Assembly: GCF_000834635.1 (NCBI RefSeq)
Contig: NZ_JXQV01000006.1
Span: forward strand, 250,501-314,500
Direction: 5' to 3'
DNA from: Agrobacterium tumefaciens
Lineage (GTDB): Bacteria > Pseudomonadota > Alphaproteobacteria > Rhizobiales > Rhizobiaceae
Length of the DNA: 64,000 nucleotides
In this document: piece by piece, positions 8,836-17,590 of the stretch
Numbering within the stretch: position 1 is the first letter of the stretch
Layout of the letters: every line of letters begins with the position of its first letter
Position numbers and translations under genes: made by a program
The notes under the pieces: generated by a model
What the model saw: only the letters and a program-made list of their open reading frames with translations
Databases searched by the model: none
What the model was told of the DNA's origin: nothing

Positions 8836-9531
8836 TTACCCTTGCTGTTGCGTGATGAGGCGCCGGTGCTCGGCTTCCGGTATGCCGTAGGAATCGCCAG
8901 CGGTTTCCAGCAAGGTCTCGCGGTTCTTGACTGTGATCATGCCGCGCTCTGCCTTGATGGCGAGATTTCCCTCCAGCTTGTGAAGCGCATCGGTGACGCT
9001 GGGCCGCCTGACGCCCAGCATGATGGCGAGGAAGTCATGTTTCAGCGGCAGCTCATCACCCAACCGGTCCTGACACATGAGAAGCCAGCGCGCCAGCCGC
9101 TGTTCCACATCATACCGGCCGTCAGCAAGGGCCGTGGCTGCTATCTGGATCATGAAGACATGGGCGTATTTTTGCAGGTGCTCGCGAAGCGTCCGGCTGT
9201 CGTTCATCAGGGCACGCAGGTCAGGCGAGGGGATGCGCAGGGCATCGCCGCCAACCTGCATGAAGGCCTTGTGCGGACTGGCATCAACGCCCAGCAAAAC
9301 TGGAACGCCGGAACAGCCCTCATGGCCGATGCAGCCGACTTCAATCGACTTCGAGGCAACCACCACCTCAGACGAGAGGCCGCTTTCGAAGAAGTAGACA
9401 TGGCTAATGGGCTCGTAGCTTTCAAACAGAGACTGTTCTTGGGCAAGTGCCACCCGTTCCAGAAGCGGCTGAATGAGCGCCTTGTCTTCCCGATTGAGGG
9501 TTTTAAGAAGGCCGTTATTGGTCCAGGTCAA
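8836..9531 (-). CDS. Crp/Fnr-family transcriptional regulator
   Basis: A 231-residue regulator with an N-terminal cyclic-nucleotide-binding-like barrel (about residues 20-125), a long dimer helix and a C-terminal helix-turn-helix with MLGVRRPSVTDALHKLEG (about 170-190). It lacks the FNR cysteine cluster, and the cAMP-binding arginine/glutamate pattern is not obvious, so the ligand is unknown. This subgroup (LLGVDASPHKAFMQ, then LARWLLMCQDR) is abundant in rhizobia. It faces away from the DUF6894 gene, with 142 bp between the two start codons. No clear palindromic target was found in that gap. Confidence 0.88.
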   Translation of the reverse strand: MTWTNNGLLKTLNREDKALIQPLLERVALAQEQSLFESYEPISHVYFFESGLSSEVVVASKSIEVGCIGHEGCSGVPVLLGVDASPHKAFMQVGGDALRIPSPDLRALMNDSRTLREHLQKYAHVFMIQIAATALADGRYDVEQRLARWLLMCQDRLGDELPLKHDFLAIMLGVRRPSVTDALHKLEGNLAIKAERGMITVKNRETLLETAGDSYGIPEAEHRRLITQQQG

Positions 9532-9673
9532 AGCGATACCCTTTCAAATGGTCTGTAACATGTGAGGCCATCAAATGCCGGGCGGCAGGCCTGCGGTCTT
9601 TCTGGCCGTAAATTCTGTTGTGATGAAACTTTTGCAAGCGGCCTTGGTTCGGGAAGAACAGTGGAGAATTGCA

Positions 9674-9910
9674 ATGAGATACTATTTTCACGTTCGCAGC
9701 CATGATGGGTTGGCACTCGACCCTGAAGGGGCTGAATTTGAGAGCCTGAACGCAGCATGTGATGAAGCCTTTCATTCCGCACGTGAAATCCTCGCCGATC
9801 GACTGCTCCGCGGGGAGGTGATCGATGGAGAGGTTTTCGAAATAACGATGGAAAACGGCGAGATCGTCCGAACTGTTCCCTTCAGGGACAGCGTAAAGTT
9901 CGAACCCTGA
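9674..9910 (+). CDS. DUF6894-family small protein
   Basis: A 78-residue protein beginning MRYYFHVRSHDG, followed by LDPEGAEFESLNAACDEAF and a helix with SAREILADRLLRGE. This matches the small rhizobial DUF6894 pattern (F-H-x-R, D-x-E-G, A-x-x-E-A). The function is unknown; members often sit beside stress regulators. I chose the ATG at 9674 because the family begins with this motif; GGAG at 9662-9665 is a suitable, slightly distant ribosome site. The longer open frame from 9575 is not supported. Confidence 0.8.
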   Translation: MRYYFHVRSHDGLALDPEGAEFESLNAACDEAFHSAREILADRLLRGEVIDGEVFEITMENGEIVRTVPFRDSVKFEP

Positions 9911-10022
9911 AAACCGCGGTTCTTGAAGCACCGTATTTCGCATGCGTCGGTCCTCTGCACTGTGCTGAACATTCGACCGATACGTGCCAGATGCCGAGAA
10001 AATCAAGCATATTAGCGCCAGC

Positions 10023-10036
10023 GTACGTTATCGTAC
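10023..10036. repeat. Inverted repeat GTACG-TTAT-CGTAC
   Basis: A perfect 5-bp inverted repeat with a 4-base centre, 17 bp upstream of the GGAAC element before the sigma factor gene. The size suits a dimeric regulator. The regulator is unknown. Confidence 0.4.
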
Positions 10037-10052
10037 CCAGAGCGCACAAGCC

Positions 10053-10077
10053 GGAACGATGATGGTGGCAATGACTT
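10053..10077 (+). promoter_or_regulatory. Weak EcfG/RpoE2-type promoter before the sigma gene
   Basis: GGAAC at 10053-10057 is followed by 18 bases and TT at 10076-10077. This meets the minimal RpoE2 pattern (GGAAC-N18/19-TT), but the two bases before TT are AC, not CG. The ATG of the ECF sigma gene is 30 bp downstream. Autoregulation is possible. Confidence 0.5.
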
Positions 10078-10106
10078 GATCTCCCATGCACCAAGGGAGA
10101 TCAAGA

Positions 10107-10616
10107 ATGTCAGCAGAGCAGAATATTCAGCAGGAAGTCATTGCCCTTATTCCAGCCCTTCACAGGTTCGGATCGAGATTTCACCGCAGCCAGACGGACG
10201 TCGAGGATCTTGTGCAGGAAACGCTTTTGAAAGCGCTGCGCGCCTTGCCATCTTATACACCAGGGACAAATCTGAAATCCTGGATGTTCACCATCATGCG
10301 CAATGCGCACCATACGGCCTATCAGAAAAACAAGCGTATCACAGTTGGTACCAACAATATGGAACATCTCATTCCGGCTGCGCCCTCGCCGCAGGAATGG
10401 GCCATTCGCAAGATTGAGTATGACCGCGCGCTTGCGGCAATGCCGGAGATTTACCGCGATGTATTTCATCTCGTCATCGAGGATGGCGAAGCCTATGATG
10501 CGGCGGCGGACAAATGTGCGATTTCCGTCGGCACAGTGAAAAGCCGGGTGAACAGAGCAAAGCATTTTCTCGCCAACCACATGGGCGACACGATGTCGAC
10601 TGCTGCGGCCATTTGA
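10107..10616 (+). CDS. ECF sigma factor, EcfG-like
   Basis: A 169-residue group 4 sigma factor that directs RNA polymerase. Region 2 is seen in TDVEDLVQETLLKALRALP and GTNLKSWMFTIMRNAHH (about residues 30-75), and region 4 in DAAADKCAISVGTVKSRVNR (about 135-155). The region 2 wording is close to EcfG/RpoE2 general stress sigma factors. No nepR or phyR anti-sigma genes are adjacent, so it may be an EcfG paralogue controlled in trans or transcriptionally. AAGGGAGA at 10093-10100 fixes the ATG at 10107. The gene itself has a weak EcfG-type promoter, and treY right behind it has a stronger one. Confidence 0.88.
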   Translation: MSAEQNIQQEVIALIPALHRFGSRFHRSQTDVEDLVQETLLKALRALPSYTPGTNLKSWMFTIMRNAHHTAYQKNKRITVGTNNMEHLIPAAPSPQEWAIRKIEYDRALAAMPEIYRDVFHLVIEDGEAYDAAADKCAISVGTVKSRVNRAKHFLANHMGDTMSTAAAI

Positions 10617-10635
10617 TATTTCCCGGCTGAAATGT

Positions 10636-10660
10636 GGAACAAGTCGTGGCCGGTGCAGTT
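10636..10660 (+). promoter_or_regulatory. EcfG/RpoE2-type stress promoter before treY
   Basis: GGAAC at 10636-10640, then 17 bases, then GTT at 10658-10660 (GGAAC-N16-aGTT). It begins 20 bp after the sigma gene stop and ends 27 bp before the treY start, so treY can be induced independently of read-through. Confidence 0.65.
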
Positions 10661-10687
10661 CTCGCTCCTCTCCCACTGGAGCCTCGC

Positions 10688-13180
10688 ATGACCGTCCCGA
10701 CTTCCACCTACCGCATTCAATTCCGCAACGGCATGAGTTTTGATCGCGCAGCGACACTCGTGCCTTATCTCAAACGACTCGGCATCAGCCACCTCTATGC
10801 CTCACCCGTTTTTACGGCCACGGCAGGATCCACCCACGGCTATGATGTGACTGACGCCAACGAGATCGATCCTGCCATTGGCGGTCGCGAAGGCTTCGAT
10901 AGGCTGGTGCAGACGCTGAAATCAGCGGGTCTCGGCATGATCCTCGACATCGTGCCCAACCACATGGCGTCGTCTCTGGATAATCCATGGTGGAAAGATG
11001 TGATCGAACATGGCGAGGACAGCCGATATGCCCGGCATTTCGATATTGACTGGTCGCGCCGCCTGACGCTGCCGTTTCTGGGCGATGACTTCGATAAGGA
11101 GCTGGAGGCTGGCAAGATCAGCGTCAAGACCGACCTTGAGACAGGCAAGCCCGCACTCTTTTACGAGGGTTCGTTCTATCCGTTAAACCCGGCCTCCTAT
11201 GCCGGTCTGGACGGTAGCGTGCTCGAAACGATCAATACGGCTGCGATTGCTGAGCTGCATGAGCGCCAGCCCTACCGCCTCACATCCTGGCGGGATGCCA
11301 GCCGCGACCTGTCCTATAGACGGTTTTTCGAGGTTGCGGGACTGGTTGGTGTGCGAGTGGAAGAAGCTGACGTTTTCGATGATACCCATCGCCTGATTCT
11401 AGAGCTTGTGCGGGACGGCAGCGTGGATGGTTTGCGCGTGGACCATGTCGATGGTCTCGCCGACCCGAAAGCCTATCTGGAGCGTCTGCGCCGCGAAGCT
11501 GGTCCAGAGTGCCATATCACCGTTGAGAAGATACTGGGCCCAGAGGAGCAACTGCCCAAGGATTGGCCTGTTTTCGGCACCACCGGCTACGAGTTCATCG
11601 CGGCGCTGAGCAACCTGTTCGTCGCTGATAATAAGCTGGGTGAATTGCGCGCGGCCTATGAGGAATGTCTGGGCGAGCCTGTGGATATGCCCAAGCGCTT
11701 GCGGGATGCCAAGCTTCTAATGGCGGACCGCAACTTTGCCGGAGAGTTCAACCGGCTTCTTGAGATGGCGCGTGACCTGCTTGGCGCTGAGCCGCATAAC
11801 AGACAGCCAGATGACGAGAAGCTTCGGTCGGCGTTGCGTGAATTTCTGGTCGCCTTTCCGGTCTACAGAACCTATGGCACGCCTGATGGATTTCCCAATG
11901 AGAGCAAGGCGGTTCTGGATGATGTCGTTGAAAGCATCAAAGCCGGCCCTCACGCGCCGGATGCCGACGTGCTTGCAAGTCTTCAGAGCCTGCTAAGCGA
12001 AGGCACGGGTGAGTTGGCGTGCGAATTCAGGACGCGCTTTCAGCAACTGACCGGCCCGTTGATGGCGAAGTCGGTGGAAGACACGCTGTTCTACAGACAG
12101 AACATGGCGCTTGCACTGAATGAAGTGGGCGCCGAGCCCCTTCAACATGCGTTTTCTGTTGATCAGTTTCACGATGCTATGGCTGAGCGGCTTCGGCAGC
12201 AACCGGACGCTCTCTCGGCCACATCAACCCATGACACGAAACGGGGCGAAGACGCCCGCGCGCGGCTCTACGCCATCACGGAGCAGCCGGGCATATGGGC
12301 GAATGCCGTCAAGCGCTGGCAGGCCATGAATGCGCCTTTCGTGAAGACGCTGGACGATGGTCCAGCGCCCGAGCCTGCGGTGGAATGGCTGATCTATCAG
12401 GCACTGGCCGGTGTCTGGCCTGTCGAATTCGATTGGACGGATGAAAAAGCGCTAAAGGAATTGGAAGAACGCTTTCTTGCCTATCTTGAGAAGGCATTGC
12501 GTGAAGCCAAGCTGCGCACGGATTGGGGCGAGAACAACGGGGCCTATGAAGATGCGGTTGCGGGCTATGTGCGCGATCTTCTTGCGCAGCAAAACAGCGC
12601 GTTTCTCAACGACTTCAACGATACGCTGGAGCCTTTCGTCAAGGCGGGCCTTGCCAACAGTCTGGCGCAGACGCTGATAAAGTTGACCGCCCCGGGCATT
12701 CCAGACATCTATCAGGGCAGTGAAGGTTTTGACCTCAGCCTTGTGGACCCTGATAACAGGCGTATGCCGGACTTCGACACGTTTCAGAAGCAGTTGGATA
12801 AAGGTGAGCACAGCTCAAGCCTTGAACTGAAACAGCATCTGATCGCCACCGTGTTGCCGATGCGCCAGAAAATACCGCAACTGTTTGGTGCCGGCACCTA
12901 TGTTCCATTGGTTGAACAGGGCGAAGGCGCTGGCCATTTTGTTGCCTTTGCACGGGTAAGCCCGGACGCGGCTCTCATCACCATTGCGCAACGCATGACG
13001 ATGCAGACCGACGGCGATGGGAAGAGGTCCTATTCATCTGTCGAGATTGCGCTTCCGCCCGAACTTGCCAACCACACCTATGTGGACGTGCTGACAAGGA
13101 CGGAATGGCAGCTCGGCGAGACGATCAACCCCGCACAGCTTGCTGGTGGCCTCGGCGTGGCATTGCTCAAAAAGCGATAG
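10688..13180 (+). CDS. treY: Malto-oligosyltrehalose synthase
   Basis: An 830-residue GH13 enzyme that turns the reducing-end alpha-1,4 link of maltodextrins into alpha-1,1, giving maltooligosyl trehalose. TreZ then releases trehalose. It starts with the family hallmark STYRIQFRNGMSFD. It has DIVPNHMA (about residue 100), the nucleophile region GLRVDHVDGLADP (about 250), the acid residue in TVEKIL (about 278) and STHDTKRGED (about 515). GGAG just before the ATG at 10688 supports this start; the frame is open further upstream but without a better site. The partner treZ lies at about 50.4 kb. The EcfG-type promoter suggests osmotic or general stress control. Confidence 0.95.
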   Translation: MTVPTSTYRIQFRNGMSFDRAATLVPYLKRLGISHLYASPVFTATAGSTHGYDVTDANEIDPAIGGREGFDRLVQTLKSAGLGMILDIVPNHMASSLDNPWWKDVIEHGEDSRYARHFDIDWSRRLTLPFLGDDFDKELEAGKISVKTDLETGKPALFYEGSFYPLNPASYAGLDGSVLETINTAAIAELHERQPYRLTSWRDASRDLSYRRFFEVAGLVGVRVEEADVFDDTHRLILELVRDGSVDGLRVDHVDGLADPKAYLERLRREAGPECHITVEKILGPEEQLPKDWPVFGTTGYEFIAALSNLFVADNKLGELRAAYEECLGEPVDMPKRLRDAKLLMADRNFAGEFNRLLEMARDLLGAEPHNRQPDDEKLRSALREFLVAFPVYRTYGTPDGFPNESKAVLDDVVESIKAGPHAPDADVLASLQSLLSEGTGELACEFRTRFQQLTGPLMAKSVEDTLFYRQNMALALNEVGAEPLQHAFSVDQFHDAMAERLRQQPDALSATSTHDTKRGEDARARLYAITEQPGIWANAVKRWQAMNAPFVKTLDDGPAPEPAVEWLIYQALAGVWPVEFDWTDEKALKELEERFLAYLEKALREAKLRTDWGENNGAYEDAVAGYVRDLLAQQNSAFLNDFNDTLEPFVKAGLANSLAQTLIKLTAPGIPDIYQGSEGFDLSLVDPDNRRMPDFDTFQKQLDKGEHSSSLELKQHLIATVLPMRQKIPQLFGAGTYVPLVEQGEGAGHFVAFARVSPDAALITIAQRMTMQTDGDGKRSYSSVEIALPPELANHTYVDVLTRTEWQLGETINPAQLAGGLGVALLKKR

Positions 13181-13189
13181 AATACGGGC

Positions 13190-13222
13190 AGACATCAGGC
13201 TCTATTCGAGGGCCTGATGTCT
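13190..13222. terminator. Bidirectional hairpin between treY and the MFS gene
   Basis: An 11-bp perfect stem (AGACATCAGGC with GCCTGATGTCT) lies between two convergent genes and includes the MFS stop codon. There is no long T-run on either side, so termination may be partial. Confidence 0.55.
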
Positions 13223-14515
13223 CGATTCTGCGTCAATAAGCCAGACGCTGGCAGCGGCGAGAACCAGCAAGCCAGAGATAAGCCCAAGCGCCAGTCCAAA
13301 ATTCGAGACCATCAGCGGCGCGACGATGAGCGGTCCCAGCAATCCACCAAAGCGCGCCACGGCCCCGGCTGTGCCCATGCCAGTGGCGCGAAGGGCTGTG
13401 GGATAAAGCTCGGGTGTGAATGCGTAAATCGCGCCCCAAGTGCCAAGCAGCGAAAAGCTGAGCAGCAGGCTGGCAGCGACGGCGATCTCAGCACTCTGGC
13501 CCAGGCCAAAGGCGAAGGTGCCGATGGCGCTGAGCAACAGGAAGCCGATCAGCGTGGGCTTGCGTCCCCATTTTTCCACGCCGTAGGCCGCAAGCGCGTA
13601 GCCTGGCAACTGGGCAATGGCCAGATACACCAGAAAGACCTGACCGCGCACGAAGCCGAAGCCATCTGCCGCCAGTTTGACCGGTAGATAGACGAACACG
13701 CCGTAATAGGACACCGAGATCAGCAGCCATGCCAGCATGAGATAGAGCGTTCTGCGGCGCAGAGTGCTTGAGAATAAGTCGGTCAGCGCGGTGCGCTGCC
13801 GCGCCTGCGGGGCTAAAGGCGGAATCTCCTCCGTGTTGCCATTGGTGTTCGCCACCCTCTGCAATACTTTGCGTGCTTCATCCGAGCGTCCCTTCTGATT
13901 GAGGTAGAAGGGCGATTCCGGAACGTAAAGGCGCAGCAGAATGCCGATCAGCGCCGGAAGGCCGGTTACGAAAAAGATCGTTCTCCAGGCTTCGCCGCCC
14001 TGTGTGCCCGCCACAAGAGCCAGAAGCGCCAGCGCCACCGTGCCAATGGCCCAGCACCCTTCAAGAAAAACCAGCCAGCGTCCGCGTCGGTCGGAGGGCA
14101 GAAACTCGGCCATCATCGCATAATCAACCGGCAACGTTCCACCGACCCCGATACCGGTTAGAAAACGTGCGACGATAAGCCATTGCAGATCTGGCGCGAA
14201 GGCCGAGGCCACGCCGCAAACTGCATCGAGAATGATGGCGATGAACAAGACCGGCCGCCGACCGATCCGATCCGCCAACCGCCCGAACGCGAATGCGCCA
14301 ACCAGCATGCCGAGGAAGAAAAACGTGCCCGTCTGCAGGGCTTGCGGCACGGTGACGCCGAAGCTCTTGGCAATGGACGGCGCGCTGAAGCCGATTGCCA
14401 GAACCTGCATGGCATCCGCTGCCCAGACCAGGCCAAAAATCGCAAAAAGCCGCTTTTGAAACGCGCCGACACCGGCAATTTTGAGGCCATCCTCAACCGT
14501 AACAGACGATACCAT
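13202..14515 (-). CDS. MFS transporter, sugar/aromatic-acid:H+ symporter type
   Basis: A 437-residue inner-membrane carrier with about 12 membrane helices. The conserved loop motif GRLADRIGRRPVLF follows helix 2, RFLTGIGVGG is in helix 4, and PESPFYL precedes the central loop, as in the SV2/NiaP-like and sugar porter groups. The N-terminus (VEDGLKIAGVGAFQKRLF) matches the usual start of the SV2-like group, which favours the ATG at 14515 with GGGGGT seven bases upstream; alternative ATGs at 14560 and 14587 exist. It is transcribed away from the oxidoreductase/TRAP operon and could share its regulatory region. The substrate is unknown, perhaps an organic or aromatic acid. Confidence 0.82.
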   Translation of the reverse strand: MVSSVTVEDGLKIAGVGAFQKRLFAIFGLVWAADAMQVLAIGFSAPSIAKSFGVTVPQALQTGTFFFLGMLVGAFAFGRLADRIGRRPVLFIAIILDAVCGVASAFAPDLQWLIVARFLTGIGVGGTLPVDYAMMAEFLPSDRRGRWLVFLEGCWAIGTVALALLALVAGTQGGEAWRTIFFVTGLPALIGILLRLYVPESPFYLNQKGRSDEARKVLQRVANTNGNTEEIPPLAPQARQRTALTDLFSSTLRRRTLYLMLAWLLISVSYYGVFVYLPVKLAADGFGFVRGQVFLVYLAIAQLPGYALAAYGVEKWGRKPTLIGFLLLSAIGTFAFGLGQSAEIAVAASLLLSFSLLGTWGAIYAFTPELYPTALRATGMGTAGAVARFGGLLGPLIVAPLMVSNFGLALGLISGLLVLAAASVWLIDAESRHQALE

Positions 14516-14970
14516 AACACCCCCAAATGTTTGTGCAGCCCGCACAGGGTCAAGAGGCATATCGCTGCTGCCTTTCAACACTTGCAAGGGTTCTTACATG
14601 CCCGGCGCCTAATTCAAAGATGGCAGCGGCAAATAATACGCAGTGGTTTGGTCAGACGGTTCAGGAGCGAGGGGGCGTGCAGGCCTTCGGCTCGAAAACT
14701 GCAGTTCAACTGCTGGCCAATAGATTAGAAAATCTAATATGTTTTTACGACTTTCTAAATTGAGCTAATTTCTCCCTTAACATAGGTTTAATACAAGTTG
14801 CTTGGGAGGCAGCTGGGAGTGGCGGTTCTGCCGGTGCTTCTTGGAGGAGATTGAAACAGCATTGACGCCACCTTGGACCAGCGAAGCGCGAGCTTTGCTT
14901 TGGTGAAATCGTGCAGCTTTGCCAAGCAGAGCACTCCTCACATTCATTCCCTAGTTGAGGACTTTGTTTA
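14516..14970. other. Intergenic regulatory region (455 bp)
   Basis: No gene is seen. This region separates the divergent MFS gene and the catabolic/TRAP operon. It is AT-rich around 14720-14800 and contains the ATTAGA-AAA-TCTAAT palindrome listed separately. No clear -35/-10 pair could be assigned by eye. Confidence 0.6.
14724..14738. promoter_or_regulatory. LysR-box-like palindrome ATTAGA-AAA-TCTAAT
   Basis: A perfect 6-bp inverted repeat that also fits the T-N11-A LysR motif. It lies about 230 bp before the catabolic operon, whose likely LysR regulator is at its far end (20560-21471). Confidence 0.5.
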
Positions 14971-16329
14971 ATGAACCTGTATTCTCTTCTTTCGTTGCGG
15001 GCCGCGGGCGGCAAGCCGGTCAGGGTTGGACTGATCGGTGCCGGCAAGTTCGGCTCCATGGTCCTTGCTCAGGCGCAACGGATCGACGGCTTCCATATGG
15101 TTGCCGTTGCCGATCTCGACGTCGGCAAAGCCAAAGAATCCATGAACCGGGTGGGCTGGCGAAAGGAGCGGTATTCCGCCACGAGCGCCGCAGATGCCAT
15201 CAAGAACGGCACGACCTTCGTCACTGACGATGTCAAGGCGCTGTTTGAATGCGGCGAGATTGAATGCATTATCGAGGCGACCGGCCACCCGATTGCAGGC
15301 ACGCGCCATGCACTTGGCGCTATCGAACACAACAAGCATGTGGTCATGGTCAATGTGGAAGCTGACGTGATGGTGGGGCCCATCCTCGCGGAAAAGGCTC
15401 GTGCCAAGGGCCTGATTTACTCCATGGCGTATGGTGACCAGCCAGCCCTCATTTGTGAACTCGTCGATTGGGCCAGAGCAACAGGCTTTGAAATCACATC
15501 GGCGGGCAAAGGCATGAATTTTGAGCCGCGCTATCGCTATTCGACCCCCGATACGGTCTGGGGCCTGTTCGGATGGACAGAGGAGCAAGTGGCGGCGGAC
15601 AATCTCAATCCAAAGCTTTACAACTCCTTCACCGATGGCACCAAGGCTGCGATCGAGATGGCGGCGGTTGCCAACGGGACCGGCCTTGATTGCCCGGATG
15701 ACGGCCTGGCCTTCCCGCCAGCAGGCCTGCATGATCTGGCTCGCGTGTTCCGCCCGGTTGCCGACGGCGGCCGCATGGCACGCTCGGGTCTGGTCGATAT
15801 CGCGGCCAGTCAGGAGCCCGATGGCCGCGAGGTCTTCAACAACATCCGTTACGGTGTCTTCGTCACATTCAAGGCGCATAATGAATATGCGCGTGCCTGC
15901 TTCAAGCAATACGGCCTTCTGACGGATCCATCCGGCTGGTACGCGTCCATGTGGCGTCCGTTCCACATCATTGGCCTTGAAACATCCATCAGCGTTCTGT
16001 CTGCCGTTCTGCGCAATGAGCCGACCGGATGCTCGAAGGAGTTTCGCGGCGATGCGGTTGCAACCGCGAAGAAGGACATGCAGCCGGGCGAGATGCTGGA
16101 CGGTGAGGGCGGTTACGCCGTTTGGGCCAATGCCATTCCGGCCAGCCGCAGTCTGGACCTCAAGGCGCTTCCGATCGGGCTTGCACATAACGTCAGACTC
16201 AAGCGCGCGATCAAGAAGGACCAGATCGTGTCCTTCGATGACGTGGAACTTGTGAGTGACCTCGATGTCGTTGCGCTTCGCCAGGAGATGGAAAATCGCT
16301 TCCGTCCTGCCAAAATAGCGGCGGAGTGA
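14971..16329 (+). CDS. DXR-like (DRL/DXR-II family) oxidoreductase with C-terminal SAF domain
   Basis: A 452-residue NAD(P)-dependent enzyme. The Rossmann motif VGLIGAGKFGSM (about residues 19-30) starts a homoserine-dehydrogenase-like domain with MVNVEADVMVGP and YGDQPALICELVDWARATGF. A catalytic region follows (NSFTDGTKAAIEMAAVANGT), then a SAF domain (GEMLDGEGGYAVW onward, about 370-445). This architecture is that of DRL, described in Brucella abortus as an alternative 1-deoxyxylulose-5-phosphate reductoisomerase. Here it leads a catabolic operon with an ABM protein, a beta-hydroxyacid dehydrogenase and a TRAP transporter. I therefore infer a dehydrogenase or isomerase for an imported sugar acid, not isoprenoid synthesis. 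The exact reaction is unknown. Confidence 0.75.
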   Translation: MNLYSLLSLRAAGGKPVRVGLIGAGKFGSMVLAQAQRIDGFHMVAVADLDVGKAKESMNRVGWRKERYSATSAADAIKNGTTFVTDDVKALFECGEIECIIEATGHPIAGTRHALGAIEHNKHVVMVNVEADVMVGPILAEKARAKGLIYSMAYGDQPALICELVDWARATGFEITSAGKGMNFEPRYRYSTPDTVWGLFGWTEEQVAADNLNPKLYNSFTDGTKAAIEMAAVANGTGLDCPDDGLAFPPAGLHDLARVFRPVADGGRMARSGLVDIAASQEPDGREVFNNIRYGVFVTFKAHNEYARACFKQYGLLTDPSGWYASMWRPFHIIGLETSISVLSAVLRNEPTGCSKEFRGDAVATAKKDMQPGEMLDGEGGYAVWANAIPASRSLDLKALPIGLAHNVRLKRAIKKDQIVSFDDVELVSDLDVVALRQEMENRFRPAKIAAE

Positions 16330-16334
16330 GCCCC

Positions 16335-16649
16335 ATGACAACGCTAGACAACAAGGCCTTCGTGGTCATCGCAGAGTTCCAGATAAAGCCGGGTTGCCTG
16401 GCCGCCTTTCTGGAAGCAGCAAAGGATGATGCCAAGCATTCTGTGGCAGATGAGCCGGGCTGCCACCAGTTCGATGTGATCTGCCCGCAAGGCTCTGACG
16501 ACGTCGTTGTCTTCTACGAAGTCTATGACAGCCGGGAAGCATTCGACGCGCATCTGGAAACGCCGCATCTCGGTCGGTTTCGAGACGCCTTCCCGCCATT
16601 GATCGTGGAAGAGCGGCCCGTCCGCTTTTCCACAAGGCAATACCCATGA
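16335..16649 (+). CDS. Antibiotic biosynthesis monooxygenase (ABM) domain protein, YgiN-like
   Basis: A 104-residue ferredoxin-like-fold protein with the ABM pattern: VIAEFQIKPGCLAAF, then DEPGCHQFDV, then FYEVYDSREAFDAHLETPH. Members are small dimeric oxygenases, isomerases or quinol-handling proteins and often accompany sugar-acid or aromatic catabolism. The ATG at 16335 has GGAG nine bases upstream; the GTG at 16326 is too close to it. The end overlaps the next gene by 4 bp, showing translational coupling in the operon. Confidence 0.85.
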   Translation: MTTLDNKAFVVIAEFQIKPGCLAAFLEAAKDDAKHSVADEPGCHQFDVICPQGSDDVVVFYEVYDSREAFDAHLETPHLGRFRDAFPPLIVEERPVRFSTRQYP

Positions 16650-17554
16650 GCGAAATGGACGGGCAAAGGCGTGACACGACCATTGCCGTCCTCGGCACCG
16701 GCATCATGGGCGCACACATGGCCGGTCGCCTGGCGCAGGCAGGCTACACGGTCAAGGCGTGGAACAGGACGTTGGAAAAGGCAGCGGCGCTGCATGGCAG
16801 GGGCGTAGCCACGGTCGCCACTGCAGCAGATGCCGCGTCCATGGCCACGGTGGTTGTCTGTATGCTGAGCTCGGGGCCGGTTTGCGAAGCGGTTCTGCTT
16901 GGCGAGGGCGGCGTCATAGAGGCGATGGCGGCGGGATCGGTGCTCGTGGTTATGAGCTCCATTCCGGTGGAAACAGCCGTAAGCATCGCTGAGGCTGCTA
17001 GAGAGCGCGGCGTCTTCTGTGTCGATGCGCCGGTTTCAGGCGGAGAGAAGGGGGCAACCGAAGGCACTTTGGCCATTATGGCCGGTGGTGAAGGGTCAGT
17101 TGTGGACGGTCTTCGACCTGTCTTTTCCCATCTTGGACGTGTCACACATGTCGGCCCTTTGGGCAGCGGTGCGCTGACGAAACTCGCAAACCAACTGATC
17201 GTGGCGTCAACGATCTGCGCTATCGCCGAGGCACTAACGCTTGCTAACAGCGGCGGTGCGGACCCGGCCAAGGTCCGCGAAGCATTGCTTGGAGGCTTTG
17301 CCGACTCCACCGTCTTCCGCCAGCATGGTCTGCGCATGGTTGAAGGGAATTTTGTGCCGGGTGGACCGGCTAAATATCAGGTGAAGGATACATCCACGGC
17401 TCTGGCATTTGCGCGAAGCCGTGGCTTGACACTACCGGTCGGCGAGGAGGTCGACCGACTTTTCCAGGCTATGGTCGACAATGGCGATGGCGAACTGGAT
17501 CACAGCGGAATTATCCGCGAAATACAGCGTATGAATTCACAGTCAAACTGTTGA
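16646..17554 (+). CDS. Beta-hydroxyacid dehydrogenase (3-hydroxyisobutyrate / tartronate semialdehyde reductase family)
   Basis: A 302-residue NAD(P)-dependent dehydrogenase of the 6-phosphogluconate/3-hydroxyisobutyrate family. It shows the cofactor motif VLGTGIMGAHMA, the substrate motif DAPVSGGEKGATEG and the catalytic lysine in GALTKLANQL. Members oxidise or reduce short beta-hydroxy acids such as L-threonate, D-glycerate/tartronate semialdehyde or 3-hydroxyisobutyrate. Its place between the DRL-like gene and the TRAP importer suggests the second step on an imported hydroxy or sugar acid. The start at 16646 overlaps the ABM gene. The subfamily cannot be fixed by eye. Confidence 0.88.
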   Translation: MSEMDGQRRDTTIAVLGTGIMGAHMAGRLAQAGYTVKAWNRTLEKAAALHGRGVATVATAADAASMATVVVCMLSSGPVCEAVLLGEGGVIEAMAAGSVLVVMSSIPVETAVSIAEAARERGVFCVDAPVSGGEKGATEGTLAIMAGGEGSVVDGLRPVFSHLGRVTHVGPLGSGALTKLANQLIVASTICAIAEALTLANSGGADPAKVREALLGGFADSTVFRQHGLRMVEGNFVPGGPAKYQVKDTSTALAFARSRGLTLPVGEEVDRLFQAMVDNGDGELDHSGIIREIQRMNSQSNC

Positions 17555-17590
17555 ATGCGTGCGATATGACCACCAACGGGAGGAATGACA

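Noticed and set aside
14971-16329. Calling the DRL-like gene the isoprenoid-pathway enzyme of this organism
   Set aside because: Its operon partners are catabolic and transport genes, and close relatives are known to have a standard dxr; only the family name is kept.
14968-16341. A 457-residue open frame on the minus strand opposite the DRL-like gene
   Set aside because: It mirrors the codon pattern of the plus-strand gene, has no family motifs and no ribosome site; the plus strand has a clear Rossmann and SAF architecture.
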